From NCBI GenBank assembly GCA_005877565.1, contig VBOK01000058.1:1-16613 (forward strand): DNA of 16,613 nucleotides. The letters are read 5' to 3'. Shown here piece after piece: positions 1 to 6,746 of the stretch (its first letter is position 1; each line of letters opens with the position of its first letter). The notes under the pieces are model-generated. The model ran no database searches, had not been told where the DNA came from, and saw nothing but the letters and a program-made list of their open reading frames with translations. Source of the DNA: Nitrospirota bacterium (GTDB lineage: Bacteria > Nitrospirota > Nitrospiria > Nitrospirales > NS-4). Position numbers and translations under genes: made by a program.

Positions 1-720
1 GATCTGGTCATGGTCCGCCGCGGACTCGTAGAGAGCCGGGCGCGGGCCCAGAGTCTCGTCCTGGCCGGCGTCGTCACCGTGGCCGGCCAAGTTGCCAGCC
101 GGGCTTCTCAACCCATTCCTGCTGGCGCCGCGATCGAGATCACCGAGCCGGAGCACCCGTATGTGGGTCGGGGCGGGCTCAAGTTGGCGGCGGCGTTGGA
201 TGCGTTTGGCATCAATCCGGAGGGTTTGGTCGCCCTGGATGTCGGCGCCTCGACGGGTGGGTTTACGGACTGCCTCTTGCAGCGAGGCGCCGCACGCGTC
301 TATGCGGTGGATGTCGGCTACGGCCAACTGGCCTGGCGCCTCCGTCAAGACCCCCGGGTGGTCGTGGTCGAACGGTGCAACGCGCGCTACCTGGACCGCG
401 CGCGGGTGCCTGAGCCTATGGACTTGGCCACCATTGACGTCTCCTTCATCTCGCTCTCGCTCATCCTCCCGGCCGTGCGCCGGTGTCTCAAGGACGAGGG
501 CCAGGTGGTGGCCTTGCTCAAGCCACAGTTCGAAGTCGGTAAGGGCAAGGTCGGAAAGGGCGGCATTGTCCGTGATGAGAGTCTGCGGCAGGAGGCTGTC
601 CGGAAGGTCCGCGCGGCCCTGGAAGCGCAGCAGTGGCAATGGAGAGGCAAGGTGCTCTCGCCGATCAAAGGCCAGAAGGGAAACGTCGAGTACGTGGTCT
701 GGTTACGGCCTCGCGTCTGA
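1..720 (+). CDS. tlyA: TlyA-family rRNA 2'-O-ribose methyltransferase, 5' end missing
   Basis: The frame is open from base 1, so the gene begins upstream of the window; 239 residues are visible. The first visible residues (LVMVRRGLVESRARAQSLV) match the middle of the N-terminal S4 RNA-binding domain, so the ATG at 10 is unlikely to be the start. The linker motif HPYVGRGGLKLAAALD is typical of TlyA. It is followed by a FtsJ/RrmJ-type Rossmann methyltransferase with the SAM loop LDVGASTGGFTDC, then TIDVSFISL and LLKPQFEVGKGKVGKGG, which carry the expected Asp and Lys catalytic residues. TlyA proteins methylate cytidines of 16S and/or 23S rRNA; the name hemolysin A is historical. The next gene lies close downstream on the same strand. 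The family call is firm. Which rRNA site it modifies cannot be read here. Confidence 0.93.
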   Translation, partial: DLVMVRRGLVESRARAQSLVLAGVVTVAGQVASRASQPIPAGAAIEITEPEHPYVGRGGLKLAAALDAFGINPEGLVALDVGASTGGFTDCLLQRGAARVYAVDVGYGQLAWRLRQDPRVVVVERCNARYLDRARVPEPMDLATIDVSFISLSLILPAVRRCLKDEGQVVALLKPQFEVGKGKVGKGGIVRDESLRQEAVRKVRAALEAQQWQWRGKVLSPIKGQKGNVEYVVWLRPRV

Positions 721-765
721 TCGCCGGATGTGCGCAACGATTGCGGGAAGGGACGGGCTGCATAC

Positions 766-1749
766 GTGAAGGACGGCGACGGGGCAGTGCTGGTCACGGG
801 CGGCGCCGGATTCATCGGGTCGCACGTCGTTGATGCGTTGTTGGCCCGTGGCCACGATGTGGTGTGCCTGGACAACTTTGATGATTACTACGATCCGGCC
901 GTCAAGCGCCGGAACCTTTCCGACGCGCTCCGCTCCGACCGGTTCACCCTCATCGAAGGGGACATCCGGGACCCCAAGGCGCTGGCGCGGGTGTTTGCCA
1001 GTCGCCCGATCAGCCGAGTCTTCCATGCGGCTGCCCGGGCAGGTGTGCGCCCGTCCCTGCACATGCCGTTGCTCTACGAAGAGGTCAATGTCCGCGGGAC
1101 CCTGCAGCTTCTGGAAGTCTGCAAAGACAAGGGGATCCGGAACTTCGTCTTCGCGTCGTCGTCGTCGGTCTATGGGGCCTGCGAACGGATTCCGTTCCGC
1201 GAGTCGGAAAGCGAGCTACGACCCATCTCGCCGTACGCCGCTACCAAGCTGGCGGGGGAGCACCTGTGCCGGACCTATGCCGTCCTGTACGGGATTCCGA
1301 TCACCTGCGCGCGTCTGTTCACGGTCTATGGCCCGCGGCAGCGGCCTGAGATGGCGATCCATCAGTTCGTCCGGCTCGTGGAGCAAGGCCGCCCCGTGCC
1401 GGTCTTCGGAGACGGGTCGGCGCGCCGGGACTTCACCTATGTGGACGACGTTGTCGCAGGGATACTGGCCGCGCTGGACCGCCCGCACGCGTTCGAGGTG
1501 GTGAACCTGGGCGTCTCCCACGTCGTTGAGCTGCGGGAGGTCATCCGGCTGATCGAAGAAGCCGTAGGGAAGCCGGCGCGCATCGAGTGGCATCCCATGC
1601 AGGCGGGCGACGTGCTGGTCACCTTTGCCGACATCGAGAAGGCCATCATCCTCCTGGGCTACGCCCCGCGCACAACGATCAAGGAAGGCATCGCCGCCTT
1701 CGTCCAGTGGTACCGGTCGGCCACCGGGTCAGGAGGGACGGCTTTGTGA
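766..1749 (+). CDS. NAD-dependent sugar-nucleotide epimerase, UDP-glucuronate 4-epimerase-like
   Basis: This is an extended short-chain dehydrogenase of about 327 residues. The NAD-binding loop VLVTGGAGFIGSHV lies at the N-terminus, then LDNFDDYYDPAVKRRNL, the SSSSVYG segment with the catalytic Ser, and SPYAATK with the Tyr/Lys pair (about Y157 and K161). The DNFDDYYD segment and LFTVYGPRQRPEMA resemble UDP-glucuronate 4-epimerases more than GalE, but a dehydratase or other epimerase of UDP-sugars is possible. I place the start at GTG 766 because it lies about ten residues before the NAD loop, as in the family, and follows a purine-rich GGGAAGGGA stretch. An in-frame GTG at 730 has no ribosome site. 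The stop overlaps the GTG start of the next epimerase, so the pair is probably translated together. Likely role: precursors for cell-surface polysaccharide (inference). Confidence 0.88.
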   Translation: MKDGDGAVLVTGGAGFIGSHVVDALLARGHDVVCLDNFDDYYDPAVKRRNLSDALRSDRFTLIEGDIRDPKALARVFASRPISRVFHAAARAGVRPSLHMPLLYEEVNVRGTLQLLEVCKDKGIRNFVFASSSSVYGACERIPFRESESELRPISPYAATKLAGEHLCRTYAVLYGIPITCARLFTVYGPRQRPEMAIHQFVRLVEQGRPVPVFGDGSARRDFTYVDDVVAGILAALDRPHAFEVVNLGVSHVVELREVIRLIEEAVGKPARIEWHPMQAGDVLVTFADIEKAIILLGYAPRTTIKEGIAAFVQWYRSATGSGGTAL

Positions 1750-2516
1750 AAATGAAGATTCTGATAACGGGCGGGGCGGGCTTCATCGGGTCGCACATCG
1801 TGGACCGGCTCGTCCAAGAAGGCTATGAAGTCGTGGTCGTCGACAACCTGTCCACGGGCAAGCGGCGGCATGTCAACCGCGCCGCCAGGTTCTACCGGTG
1901 CGACATTCGCGGGTGGTGGCTGGAGCGGGTCTTCCGCCGGGAGCGGCCAGCGATCGTGTCGCACCACGCGGCGCAGATGGACGTGCGTCGGTCCGTGCTG
2001 GATCCGAGGTTCGACGCCGACGTCAACATTTTGGGAATGCTCAACGTCCTGCGGCAGGCGATCAAGTACGGCGTGCGCAAGATGATCTTTGCCTCCTCAG
2101 GCGGGGCGGTGTACGGGGAGCCGGAGTCGTTGCCGGTGTCGGAGTCCCACCCGACGCATCCGGCTTCTCCCTACGGCATCAGCAAGGCGGTGGGGGACGA
2201 ATACCTGCGGTACTTCCGCGATGCCGACGGTCTGGAGTACGTGAGCCTGCGGTACGGCAATGTCTACGGGCCTCGCCAGGATCCGCATGGCGAGGCGGGG
2301 GTCGTGGGCATCTTCGCGCAGAAGATGTTGCTCGGCGAGCAGCCGATCATCAACGGCAACGGCCGGCAGACGCGTGATTTCATTTACGTGGACGATGTGG
2401 TCGAGGCGAACATGGCGGCCATGAACAAGGCCGCCCACGGGATCTACAACGTGGGGACGGGGAAGGAGACCACCATCAACGAGCTGTGTTGGATTGGGAG
2501 CCGAAAGTCTCGCTGA
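1746..2516 (+). CDS. NAD-dependent epimerase, UDP-glucose 4-epimerase-like, C-terminally damaged
   Basis: This is a second epimerase, distinct from its neighbour. It has the NAD loop KILITGGAGFIGSHI, VVDNLSTGKR, HHAAQMDVRRSV, SSGGAVYG, SPYGISK (Y143, K147), LRYGNVYGPRQDP and DFIYVDDVV. These fit GalE/WbpP-like UDP-hexose 4-epimerases of about 310 residues. The GTG start at 1746 overlaps the previous stop and has AGGAGG at 1731-1736, nine bases upstream. The reading frame runs normally through NVGTGKETTINEL and then turns into CWIGSRKSR and stops at 256 residues. The expected C-terminal end of the family is present in another frame immediately downstream (see 2489-2572), while about 40 residues in between are absent. 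The NAD site and catalytic residues remain, but part of the substrate-binding C-terminal domain is lost, so activity is doubtful. Confidence 0.85.
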   Translation: MKMKILITGGAGFIGSHIVDRLVQEGYEVVVVDNLSTGKRRHVNRAARFYRCDIRGWWLERVFRRERPAIVSHHAAQMDVRRSVLDPRFDADVNILGMLNVLRQAIKYGVRKMIFASSGGAVYGEPESLPVSESHPTHPASPYGISKAVGDEYLRYFRDADGLEYVSLRYGNVYGPRQDPHGEAGVVGIFAQKMLLGEQPIINGNGRQTRDFIYVDDVVEANMAAMNKAAHGIYNVGTGKETTINELCWIGSRKSR

Positions 2517-2572
2517 AGGACGGCCTCGAGAGGACCGTGGAGTATTACAGGAAAACGGTCCGGCCGGCGTAA
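2489..2572 (+). pseudogene. Out-of-frame C-terminal remnant of the second epimerase
   Basis: Read from 2489, the sequence encodes LDWEPKVSLKDGLERTVEYY followed by RKTVRPA and a TAA stop. This is the standard C-terminal end of UDP-hexose 4-epimerases (compare the usual LGWEPKVSLEEGLRRT). It is shifted by two bases relative to the frame of the gene at 1746-2516. In intact family members about 40 residues lie between the GTGKETTINEL motif and this segment. They are missing here, so an internal deletion whose length is not a multiple of three best explains the layout. A sequence or assembly error is the alternative. Confidence 0.8.
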
Positions 2573-2582
2573 CAGCGCTCGA

Positions 2583-2876
2583 CTAATATCTGGGGACTGA
2601 TGGGTCGATTTGCAGGGACCAGGCGTTGATACCGCCGGTGAGGTTCTTCACGTTCTTGAACCCTTGCTGCAGGAGGAATTGGGTTGCGTCCATGCTGCGC
2701 ATTCCCATGTGGCAATGCAGGACGATTTCGGCGTTCGGGTCGAGCTTCTTGTATTCGGTGGCCAGCGAGCCGAGCGGGATGAGCTGAGCGCCCGGGATCT
2801 TGCAGATGTTGTATTCCCAAGGTTCCCGGACGTCGACCAGGACAAACTTTTCTCCCCGTTCAAGTTTTTCTTTCAA
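2583..2876 (-). CDS. Single-domain rhodanese-like sulfurtransferase
   Basis: This is a rhodanese fold with FVLVDVREPWEYNICKIPGA, LIPLGSL, and the active-site loop LHCHMGMRS with Cys55, ending in NLTGGINAWSLQIDPSVPRY. The ending matches the rhodanese domain also found at the C-terminus of MoeB/ThiF-type proteins. The longest frame with a usual start begins at a TTG (2876), but family homology continues upstream as HITVQEL, for which the frame has no start codon. An ATG at 2902, with an excellent GAGGAGGG ribosome site, lies two bases out of frame. A one-base deletion in the GGGTTT run would explain this. Such proteins move sulfane sulfur, for example to cofactor or tRNA pathways; the partner is unknown. 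It ends 10 bases from the epimerase remnant, tail to tail. Confidence 0.85.
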   Translation of the reverse strand: MKEKLERGEKFVLVDVREPWEYNICKIPGAQLIPLGSLATEYKKLDPNAEIVLHCHMGMRSMDATQFLLQQGFKNVKNLTGGINAWSLQIDPSVPRY

Positions 2877-2928
2877 CTCCTGGACCGTGATGTGAAACCC
2901 ATGGCGCGGACCCTCCTCTCGCAGAAGG

Positions 2929-2958
2929 ATAGTAAGCTCACCCTCTTCGTGCTGTCAA
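2929..2958 (-). promoter_or_regulatory. Predicted sigma-70 promoter of the small rhodanese
   Basis: On the minus strand a perfect TTGACA (-35, 2958-2953) is followed after 18 bases by TACTAT (-10, 2934-2929). Transcription would begin near 2922, giving a leader of about 20 bases that holds AGGAGGG (2917-2911) and then the ATG at 2902. The good spacing of promoter, ribosome site and ATG suggests that the ATG at 2902 was the original start. No transcript data are available. Confidence 0.55.
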
Positions 2959-3027
2959 CCGACGGAGTACGCAAAGGTGTGGGCCGTCCGGGGGCGGCTG
3001 CGCAGCGCATGAAAGCGAGGTGAGGCG

Positions 3028-3372
3028 ATGGGTGGAGAACAGATGAAGATCGTCGAAGGGGAGGACGCCCTCGTGGTCTTGATCACGGTGGCCTCGCGCG
3101 AGGAGGCGGAGCGCATCGCCCGGCGCCTGGTCGAGGACCGGCTTGCTGCGTGTGTGAACATCGTGCCCCAGGTACGGTCGCTCTTCATCTGGCAGGGCAA
3201 ATTCTCCCAGGAAGACGAACTCCTCCTGGTGGTGAAATCCCGGCGCGCGCGGTTTCGGGAACTCGCGATCGCAGTCAAGCAACTCCATAGCTATAGCGTC
3301 CCGGAGATCATCGCCCTCCCAATCCTTGTGGGGTCTTCCGATTACCTTCGGTGGGTGGCCGAGTCCACCTAG
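3028..3372 (+). CDS. cutA: CutA1-type divalent cation tolerance protein
   Basis: This 114-residue protein has the full CutA fold: VVLITVASREEAERIARRLV, then RLAACVNIVPQVRSLFIWQGK, the acidic EDELLLVVKS segment, and the family signature HSYSVPEIIALPI with SSDYLRWV near the end. CutA proteins form trimers and have been linked to copper and divalent metal tolerance, though their molecular task is unclear. The ATG at 3028 is preceded by GAGGTGAGG at good spacing. A second ATG at 3043 is possible. The gene stands alone, divergent from the small rhodanese. Confidence 0.95.
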   Translation: MGGEQMKIVEGEDALVVLITVASREEAERIARRLVEDRLAACVNIVPQVRSLFIWQGKFSQEDELLLVVKSRRARFRELAIAVKQLHSYSVPEIIALPILVGSSDYLRWVAEST

Positions 3373-3520
3373 CCCAGCACGATACGCAATTTCACTTGAC
3401 AACCACACGCTTTGCATGACAGGAGAGTCTCTCTTATTGACATCGGGCCGGTCGCTGTGGTAGTCCTTTGCCCCTACTTATCTTGCAGGACTGGCGGGAT
3501 TTCCTAAAGAGGTAACCTAG

Positions 3521-4453
3521 ATGAGTAAGAAGGCTGACCAGGAATTTCACATTGTCATCTTCCCGAGCGCGACCTCGCGTCCGCGCCGGTTCAGCATCAA
3601 GCGGCGCACCGTCCGCGTGCTGCTGCTCGCGACCGTGGTCGCGGTCGTCCTGGAGGCTCTCTTCCTCGTTCAGTATGTCACCCGCAGCGGGGAGATCTGG
3701 GAACTCGAGACCTTGCGGTCCGAGGCAACCCAGCACCGCCAGCAGGCCACCACCCTCTCCTCGGCGATGGAGGATCTGCGCAAGCAACTGTCCAACATGC
3801 GGGAAGTGAATGTCCGGCTGCGCGTCATGCTGGGCTTGGACCCGCCCAAAATCCCGCCGTCTCCTCTTGGACTGGGCGGTAAGGAGGAGTCCCGCGTGAT
3901 TCTCCGGTCGGCGGGCGGCATGGGAGGCGAGGGCGAATCGCTGCGAGAGGTCGTTGTGCAATTGCAGCAGAAGATGACGTGGCTCAAGGAGGAAGCAGTC
4001 ATCCAAGAGCGGTACCTGCATGAACTGACCGGTATCGTCGGCCAGCGGCGCGCGCAGTGGGCGTCCACGCCTTCGATCTGGCCGGTCCGTGGCTGGGTCT
4101 CTTCAGGCTTCGGGCGCCGCGTGTCCCCTTTTACCGGAGAGGACATGATGCACAGCGGATTGGACATTTCCGCGCCGATGAGCACGCCGGTCAAAGCGCC
4201 GGCGGCCGGGTTCGTCATCGCGGCCGGACCTGAGAAGAGTCTGGGCAACGTGGTCGTGTTGTCTCACGGCTACGGCTTCAAGACGCTCTACGGGCACATG
4301 TCCAAGGTGAGAGTGAGGAGGGGACAGACTGTGAAGCGGGGAGATATCATCGGAGAGGTCGGGAACACGGGCCTCTCGACTGGTCCCCACCTCCATTACG
4401 AAATCGAACTCCAAGGCCACGCCGTCGACCCGATCAGGTACATCATCGATTAG
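3521..4453 (+). CDS. Membrane-anchored M23 murein endopeptidase with coiled coil
   Basis: This is a 310-residue protein. A short basic cytoplasmic part is followed by one membrane segment (about residues 32-52). A periplasmic, Glu/Gln-rich, probably coiled-coil region comes next (about 60-105 and 138-170). The C-terminal peptidase M23 (LytM) domain runs from about 186. Zinc ligands are visible: H211 and D215 in HSGLDISAP, the YGH motif at about 258, and H290/H292 in GPHLHYEI. The catalytic motifs are complete, so it could be an active peptidoglycan DD-endopeptidase rather than an inactive EnvC/NlpD-like activator. The ATG follows AAAGAGGT at a good distance. A Gly/Pro-rich linker at about 106-137 is low complexity. 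Its stop lies inside the end of the opposite-strand gene. Confidence 0.92.
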   Translation: MSKKADQEFHIVIFPSATSRPRRFSIKRRTVRVLLLATVVAVVLEALFLVQYVTRSGEIWELETLRSEATQHRQQATTLSSAMEDLRKQLSNMREVNVRLRVMLGLDPPKIPPSPLGLGGKEESRVILRSAGGMGGEGESLREVVVQLQQKMTWLKEEAVIQERYLHELTGIVGQRRAQWASTPSIWPVRGWVSSGFGRRVSPFTGEDMMHSGLDISAPMSTPVKAPAAGFVIAAGPEKSLGNVVVLSHGYGFKTLYGHMSKVRVRRGQTVKRGDIIGEVGNTGLSTGPHLHYEIELQGHAVDPIRYIID

Positions 4454-5411
4454 GCTTTGCTGCTCCCGAGGGCGTCGGCGTCCCTGCCCTGTCCACGAAG
4501 ATCTCCTCGATCGGTCGGCTCTTCCATTCCACGTAGTAGTCAGTGATATTGAACGCGCGCATGATGGTCGCGGCGGTGTCGATCAGCGAGACCGGCCGCT
4601 TGATCTCATACCCGGCCTTGATCCCCGGTCCCGCCGCGATCCAGGGGATGGTCATGTCTTCGGCCATCGAAGTGCCGTGGGTCTTGGCGTGGCCCCCGTG
4701 GTCGGCGGTCACGATAAACGTGGTCCGATCGTAGAGCCCCAGGTCCTTGAATCCCTTGAGGAGGGTTCCGATCGCCCGATCAACTTCCTCCACCGCTTTC
4801 AAATAGGGCTTGCTCATCCAGCCCTGGTCGTGGCCGGCCGCATCGGCGTCGGCCAACTGAACGACGAACAGGGCAGGCTTGCCTTCGGTCGCGGTCTTGT
4901 AGGAGTCGATCACGTCGCCGGTGATCTTCTTGGCGTTGCAGCCCTGCTCGTTGATGCTACACACGTTCAACAGCAGTTGGTGATCTTGTTTGATCACGTG
5001 CAGCAGCTTCTCCTTATTGAGAAACGCCGCGCCCCACTTGCGGCCGTTGAACGAGGCGATCTCAAACAGGGTCGGGGACTTGATAAAGCCGCGCGGGGGA
5101 TCGTACTCGTTCCAGTCCACTCCATGCTGGTCGACCGGCAGGCCGCTCATCATCGACGCGAAGGCCGGCAGCGTGAGGCTGGGCTCGACGGTCTGTGCTT
5201 TCATGGTGGAGGCCCCTCGCTTGATCAGGCCATCCAAGGTTGGCACCTCGGCTTGCTTGAGCGCGTCGGGCCGCAACCCATCCACCATGATCACCACAAC
5301 GTTGTCGGCGTAGGCGGGCGCCGCGGCGGCCGGCGGCGTCGGAAGACCCACCAGGCTGACGCTGACGAGGACCGGCGTCAACCACCACTGAGCAGACACG
5401 CGGACTGTCAT
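4443..5411 (-). CDS. Secreted type I phosphodiesterase/alkaline phosphatase-superfamily protein (ENPP-like)
   Basis: This is a 322-residue protein with a signal peptide (hydrophobic stretch about 11-30, cleavage near the Ala-rich end). It is followed by an alkaline phosphatase-superfamily core. Two-metal ligands and nucleophile are visible: D44 in VVVIMVDGLRPD, T80 in SLTLPAFASM, D190 and H194 in DAAGHDQG, D237/H238 in TADHGGH, and a late His at about 245. These match nucleotide pyrophosphatase/phosphodiesterase enzymes, which hydrolyse phosphodiester or pyrophosphate bonds. The real substrate is unknown. The frame is open further upstream, but the ATG at 5411 has GGGAGGT six bases before it and begins the signal peptide. 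Its last 11 bases overlap the end of the M23 gene. Confidence 0.9.
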   Translation of the reverse strand: MTVRVSAQWWLTPVLVSVSLVGLPTPPAAAAPAYADNVVVIMVDGLRPDALKQAEVPTLDGLIKRGASTMKAQTVEPSLTLPAFASMMSGLPVDQHGVDWNEYDPPRGFIKSPTLFEIASFNGRKWGAAFLNKEKLLHVIKQDHQLLLNVCSINEQGCNAKKITGDVIDSYKTATEGKPALFVVQLADADAAGHDQGWMSKPYLKAVEEVDRAIGTLLKGFKDLGLYDRTTFIVTADHGGHAKTHGTSMAEDMTIPWIAAGPGIKAGYEIKRPVSLIDTAATIMRAFNITDYYVEWKSRPIEEIFVDRAGTPTPSGAAKPNR

Positions 5412-5445
5412 GCAGACCTCCCTTGGATGAGCACAAAGCGCCGGC

Positions 5446-5474
5446 ATTCTACACAAGCATCGGGAGGATTGCCA
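5446..5474 (-). promoter_or_regulatory. Weak candidate promoter of the phosphodiesterase gene
   Basis: On the minus strand TAGAAT (5451-5446) is a good -10 match. The hexamer 17 bases upstream, TGGCAA (5474-5469), matches only half of the -35 consensus. The position, about 35 bases before the ATG at 5411, is sensible. This is a prediction only. Confidence 0.3.
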
Positions 5475-5517
5475 CAGCGAAATCCAGAAAGTCGCCACTG
5501 GACAGTCCCCACCGTCC

Positions 5518-5546
5518 TTGACTCTAGTCCGACCCTTTTGTAGAGT
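5518..5546 (+). promoter_or_regulatory. Predicted sigma-70 promoter of the small unknown gene
   Basis: TTGACT (5518-5523) and TAGAGT (5541-5546) are separated by exactly 17 bases. Transcription would start near 5553, which leaves room for the GGAGG at 5576-5580 and argues against the TTG at 5556 as the translation start. Confidence 0.5.
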
Positions 5547-5585
5547 GGGCCGCAGTTGCGCTCTGCCGTTGATGTGGAGGCAGTG

Positions 5586-5915
5586 GTGTTGGACGCCCAG
5601 CCTACGACAGTCCCGTTCGCAGCCCAGGCGCTGCCGTTTCAGGAGATGCTGGCGACGGGCAAAATCCCCGATGGCTTGATCACGAGTCCGTATGTCGCCG
5701 AGCAGTTTGTCGAGCGTCTCGTCCACTACGTCCTGAGCGTCCCGGCCGGCAGCTACTCGATCGCCAACCTCGGCAAGTTACTCGAACAGGTAGACCCGCG
5801 GCAACAAGTATTCTTTTTCAAGAAGCTGAAGGAGACGAGCCCCGACAGTCTGACGCACTTCGCACCGCTGTATTACGGCTTCATGTCCGAGTTCAGCGAG
5901 CTGCTGTTTACCTAA
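5586..5915 (+). CDS. Small soluble protein of unknown function
   Basis: I do not recognise this protein. From the GTG at 5586 it has 109 residues. There is no signal peptide or membrane segment. It is rich in aromatic and charged residues, with segments SPYVAEQFVERLVHYVL, SYSIANLGKLLEQVDPRQQV, FFFKKLKE and HFAPLYYGFMSEFSELLF, suggesting a compact helical fold. The GTG at 5586 is preferred because GGAGG (5576-5580) precedes it by five bases. The frame is open back to a TTG at 5556, which would be almost leaderless given the promoter at 5518-5546. It is divergent from the phosphodiesterase and upstream of rluF, which has its own promoter. GC-rich third codon positions support real coding. Confidence 0.72.
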   Translation: MLDAQPTTVPFAAQALPFQEMLATGKIPDGLITSPYVAEQFVERLVHYVLSVPAGSYSIANLGKLLEQVDPRQQVFFFKKLKETSPDSLTHFAPLYYGFMSEFSELLFT

Positions 5916-5935
5916 CCATCCGCGACGCTCCCGGT

Positions 5936-5964
5936 TTGAAATCTCCTCCCGTTCGGCTTACACT
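5936..5964 (+). promoter_or_regulatory. Predicted sigma-70 promoter of the rluF operon
   Basis: TTGAAA (5936-5941) is followed after 17 bases by TACACT (5959-5964). The predicted start near 5971 gives a leader of about 47 bases before rluF. It would serve rluF, the radical SAM gene and pgl together. Confidence 0.5.
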
Positions 5965-6017
5965 GCTGGGCCTATGCTCTGTTCTGGAGATGGCTTCCTG
6001 GCACGGGTCGCCCGCAC

Positions 6018-6746
6018 ATGAGCACGGTCCGCATCAACAAGTTCTTCACCGAACAGGGGTTCTGTTCCCGTCGCGCTGCGGATCGGATGATCGAAGAGGG
6101 CCGCGTCCGGATCAACGGGCGTGTGGCGGTCTTGGGCGATCAGGTGACGGATGCGGACGTGGTGACCGTGGACGGGCGCGTGGTGTCCCACCAGCCTCCG
6201 CCGGTGTACCTGGCGTACCACAAACCGGTCGGCGTGACCTGCACGACTGAGCTTCACGTGGCCGGGAACATCGTGCACGCGGTCGGCTATCCCGAGCGCA
6301 TCTTCCCCATCGGCCGCCTGGACAAGGACTCCTCGGGCTTGATTCTGCTCACCAACGACGGCGATATCGTCAACCGCATCCTGCGGGCTGAGTTCGGCCA
6401 CGAGCGGGAATACATGGTCACCGTGGATCGCCCATACTCCTTGTCCTTTCTGAAACAACTGGAGAAGGGGGTCCTGGTGCTGAGAGAAAAGACCCGACCG
6501 TGCCGGACGAAGAAAGAGGAGGCGACCACGTTCCGGATCACGCTGACGGAAGGGCGCAACCGCCAGATTCGCCGTATGTGCTCGGCGCTTGGATACCGAG
6601 TCGTGACCCTTGTCCGCATCCGCATTATGCACATTCGCCTGGGCGAACTGCCGGTCGGGAAGTGGCGGCACCTCACGCCCAAGGAGCGCGAAGAGTTGCT
6701 GACCGCCGTCGGCCTTCATGGAGAAGAATCAAAGGCTGCGTCATGA
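6018..6746 (+). CDS. rluF: 23S rRNA pseudouridine synthase, RluF-like
   Basis: This 242-residue protein has an N-terminal S4 RNA-binding domain (VRINKFFTEQGFCSRRAADR, about residues 4-50) and a RsuA/RluB/E/F-type catalytic domain. The motif FPIGRLDKDSSGLILLTNDG contains the catalytic Asp at about 102. YHKPVGVTCTTE, the downstream LTEGRNRQIRRMCSALGY and the position of these motifs match RluF, which makes pseudouridine at position 2604 of E. coli 23S rRNA. RluF is also known to modify a tRNA-Tyr position. No clear ribosome site precedes the ATG. The stop overlaps the start of the radical SAM gene (ATGA). RluF is favoured over RluB or RsuA because of the CTTE motif, but the exact target is not certain. 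Confidence 0.88.
   Translation: MSTVRINKFFTEQGFCSRRAADRMIEEGRVRINGRVAVLGDQVTDADVVTVDGRVVSHQPPPVYLAYHKPVGVTCTTELHVAGNIVHAVGYPERIFPIGRLDKDSSGLILLTNDGDIVNRILRAEFGHEREYMVTVDRPYSLSFLKQLEKGVLVLREKTRPCRTKKEEATTFRITLTEGRNRQIRRMCSALGYRVVTLVRIRIMHIRLGELPVGKWRHLTPKEREELLTAVGLHGEESKAAS

Noticed and set aside
3396..3442. Two TTGACA hexamers (3396-3401 and 3437-3442) upstream of the M23 gene
   Set aside because: Neither has a convincing -10 hexamer 16-18 bases downstream, so I do not call a promoter.
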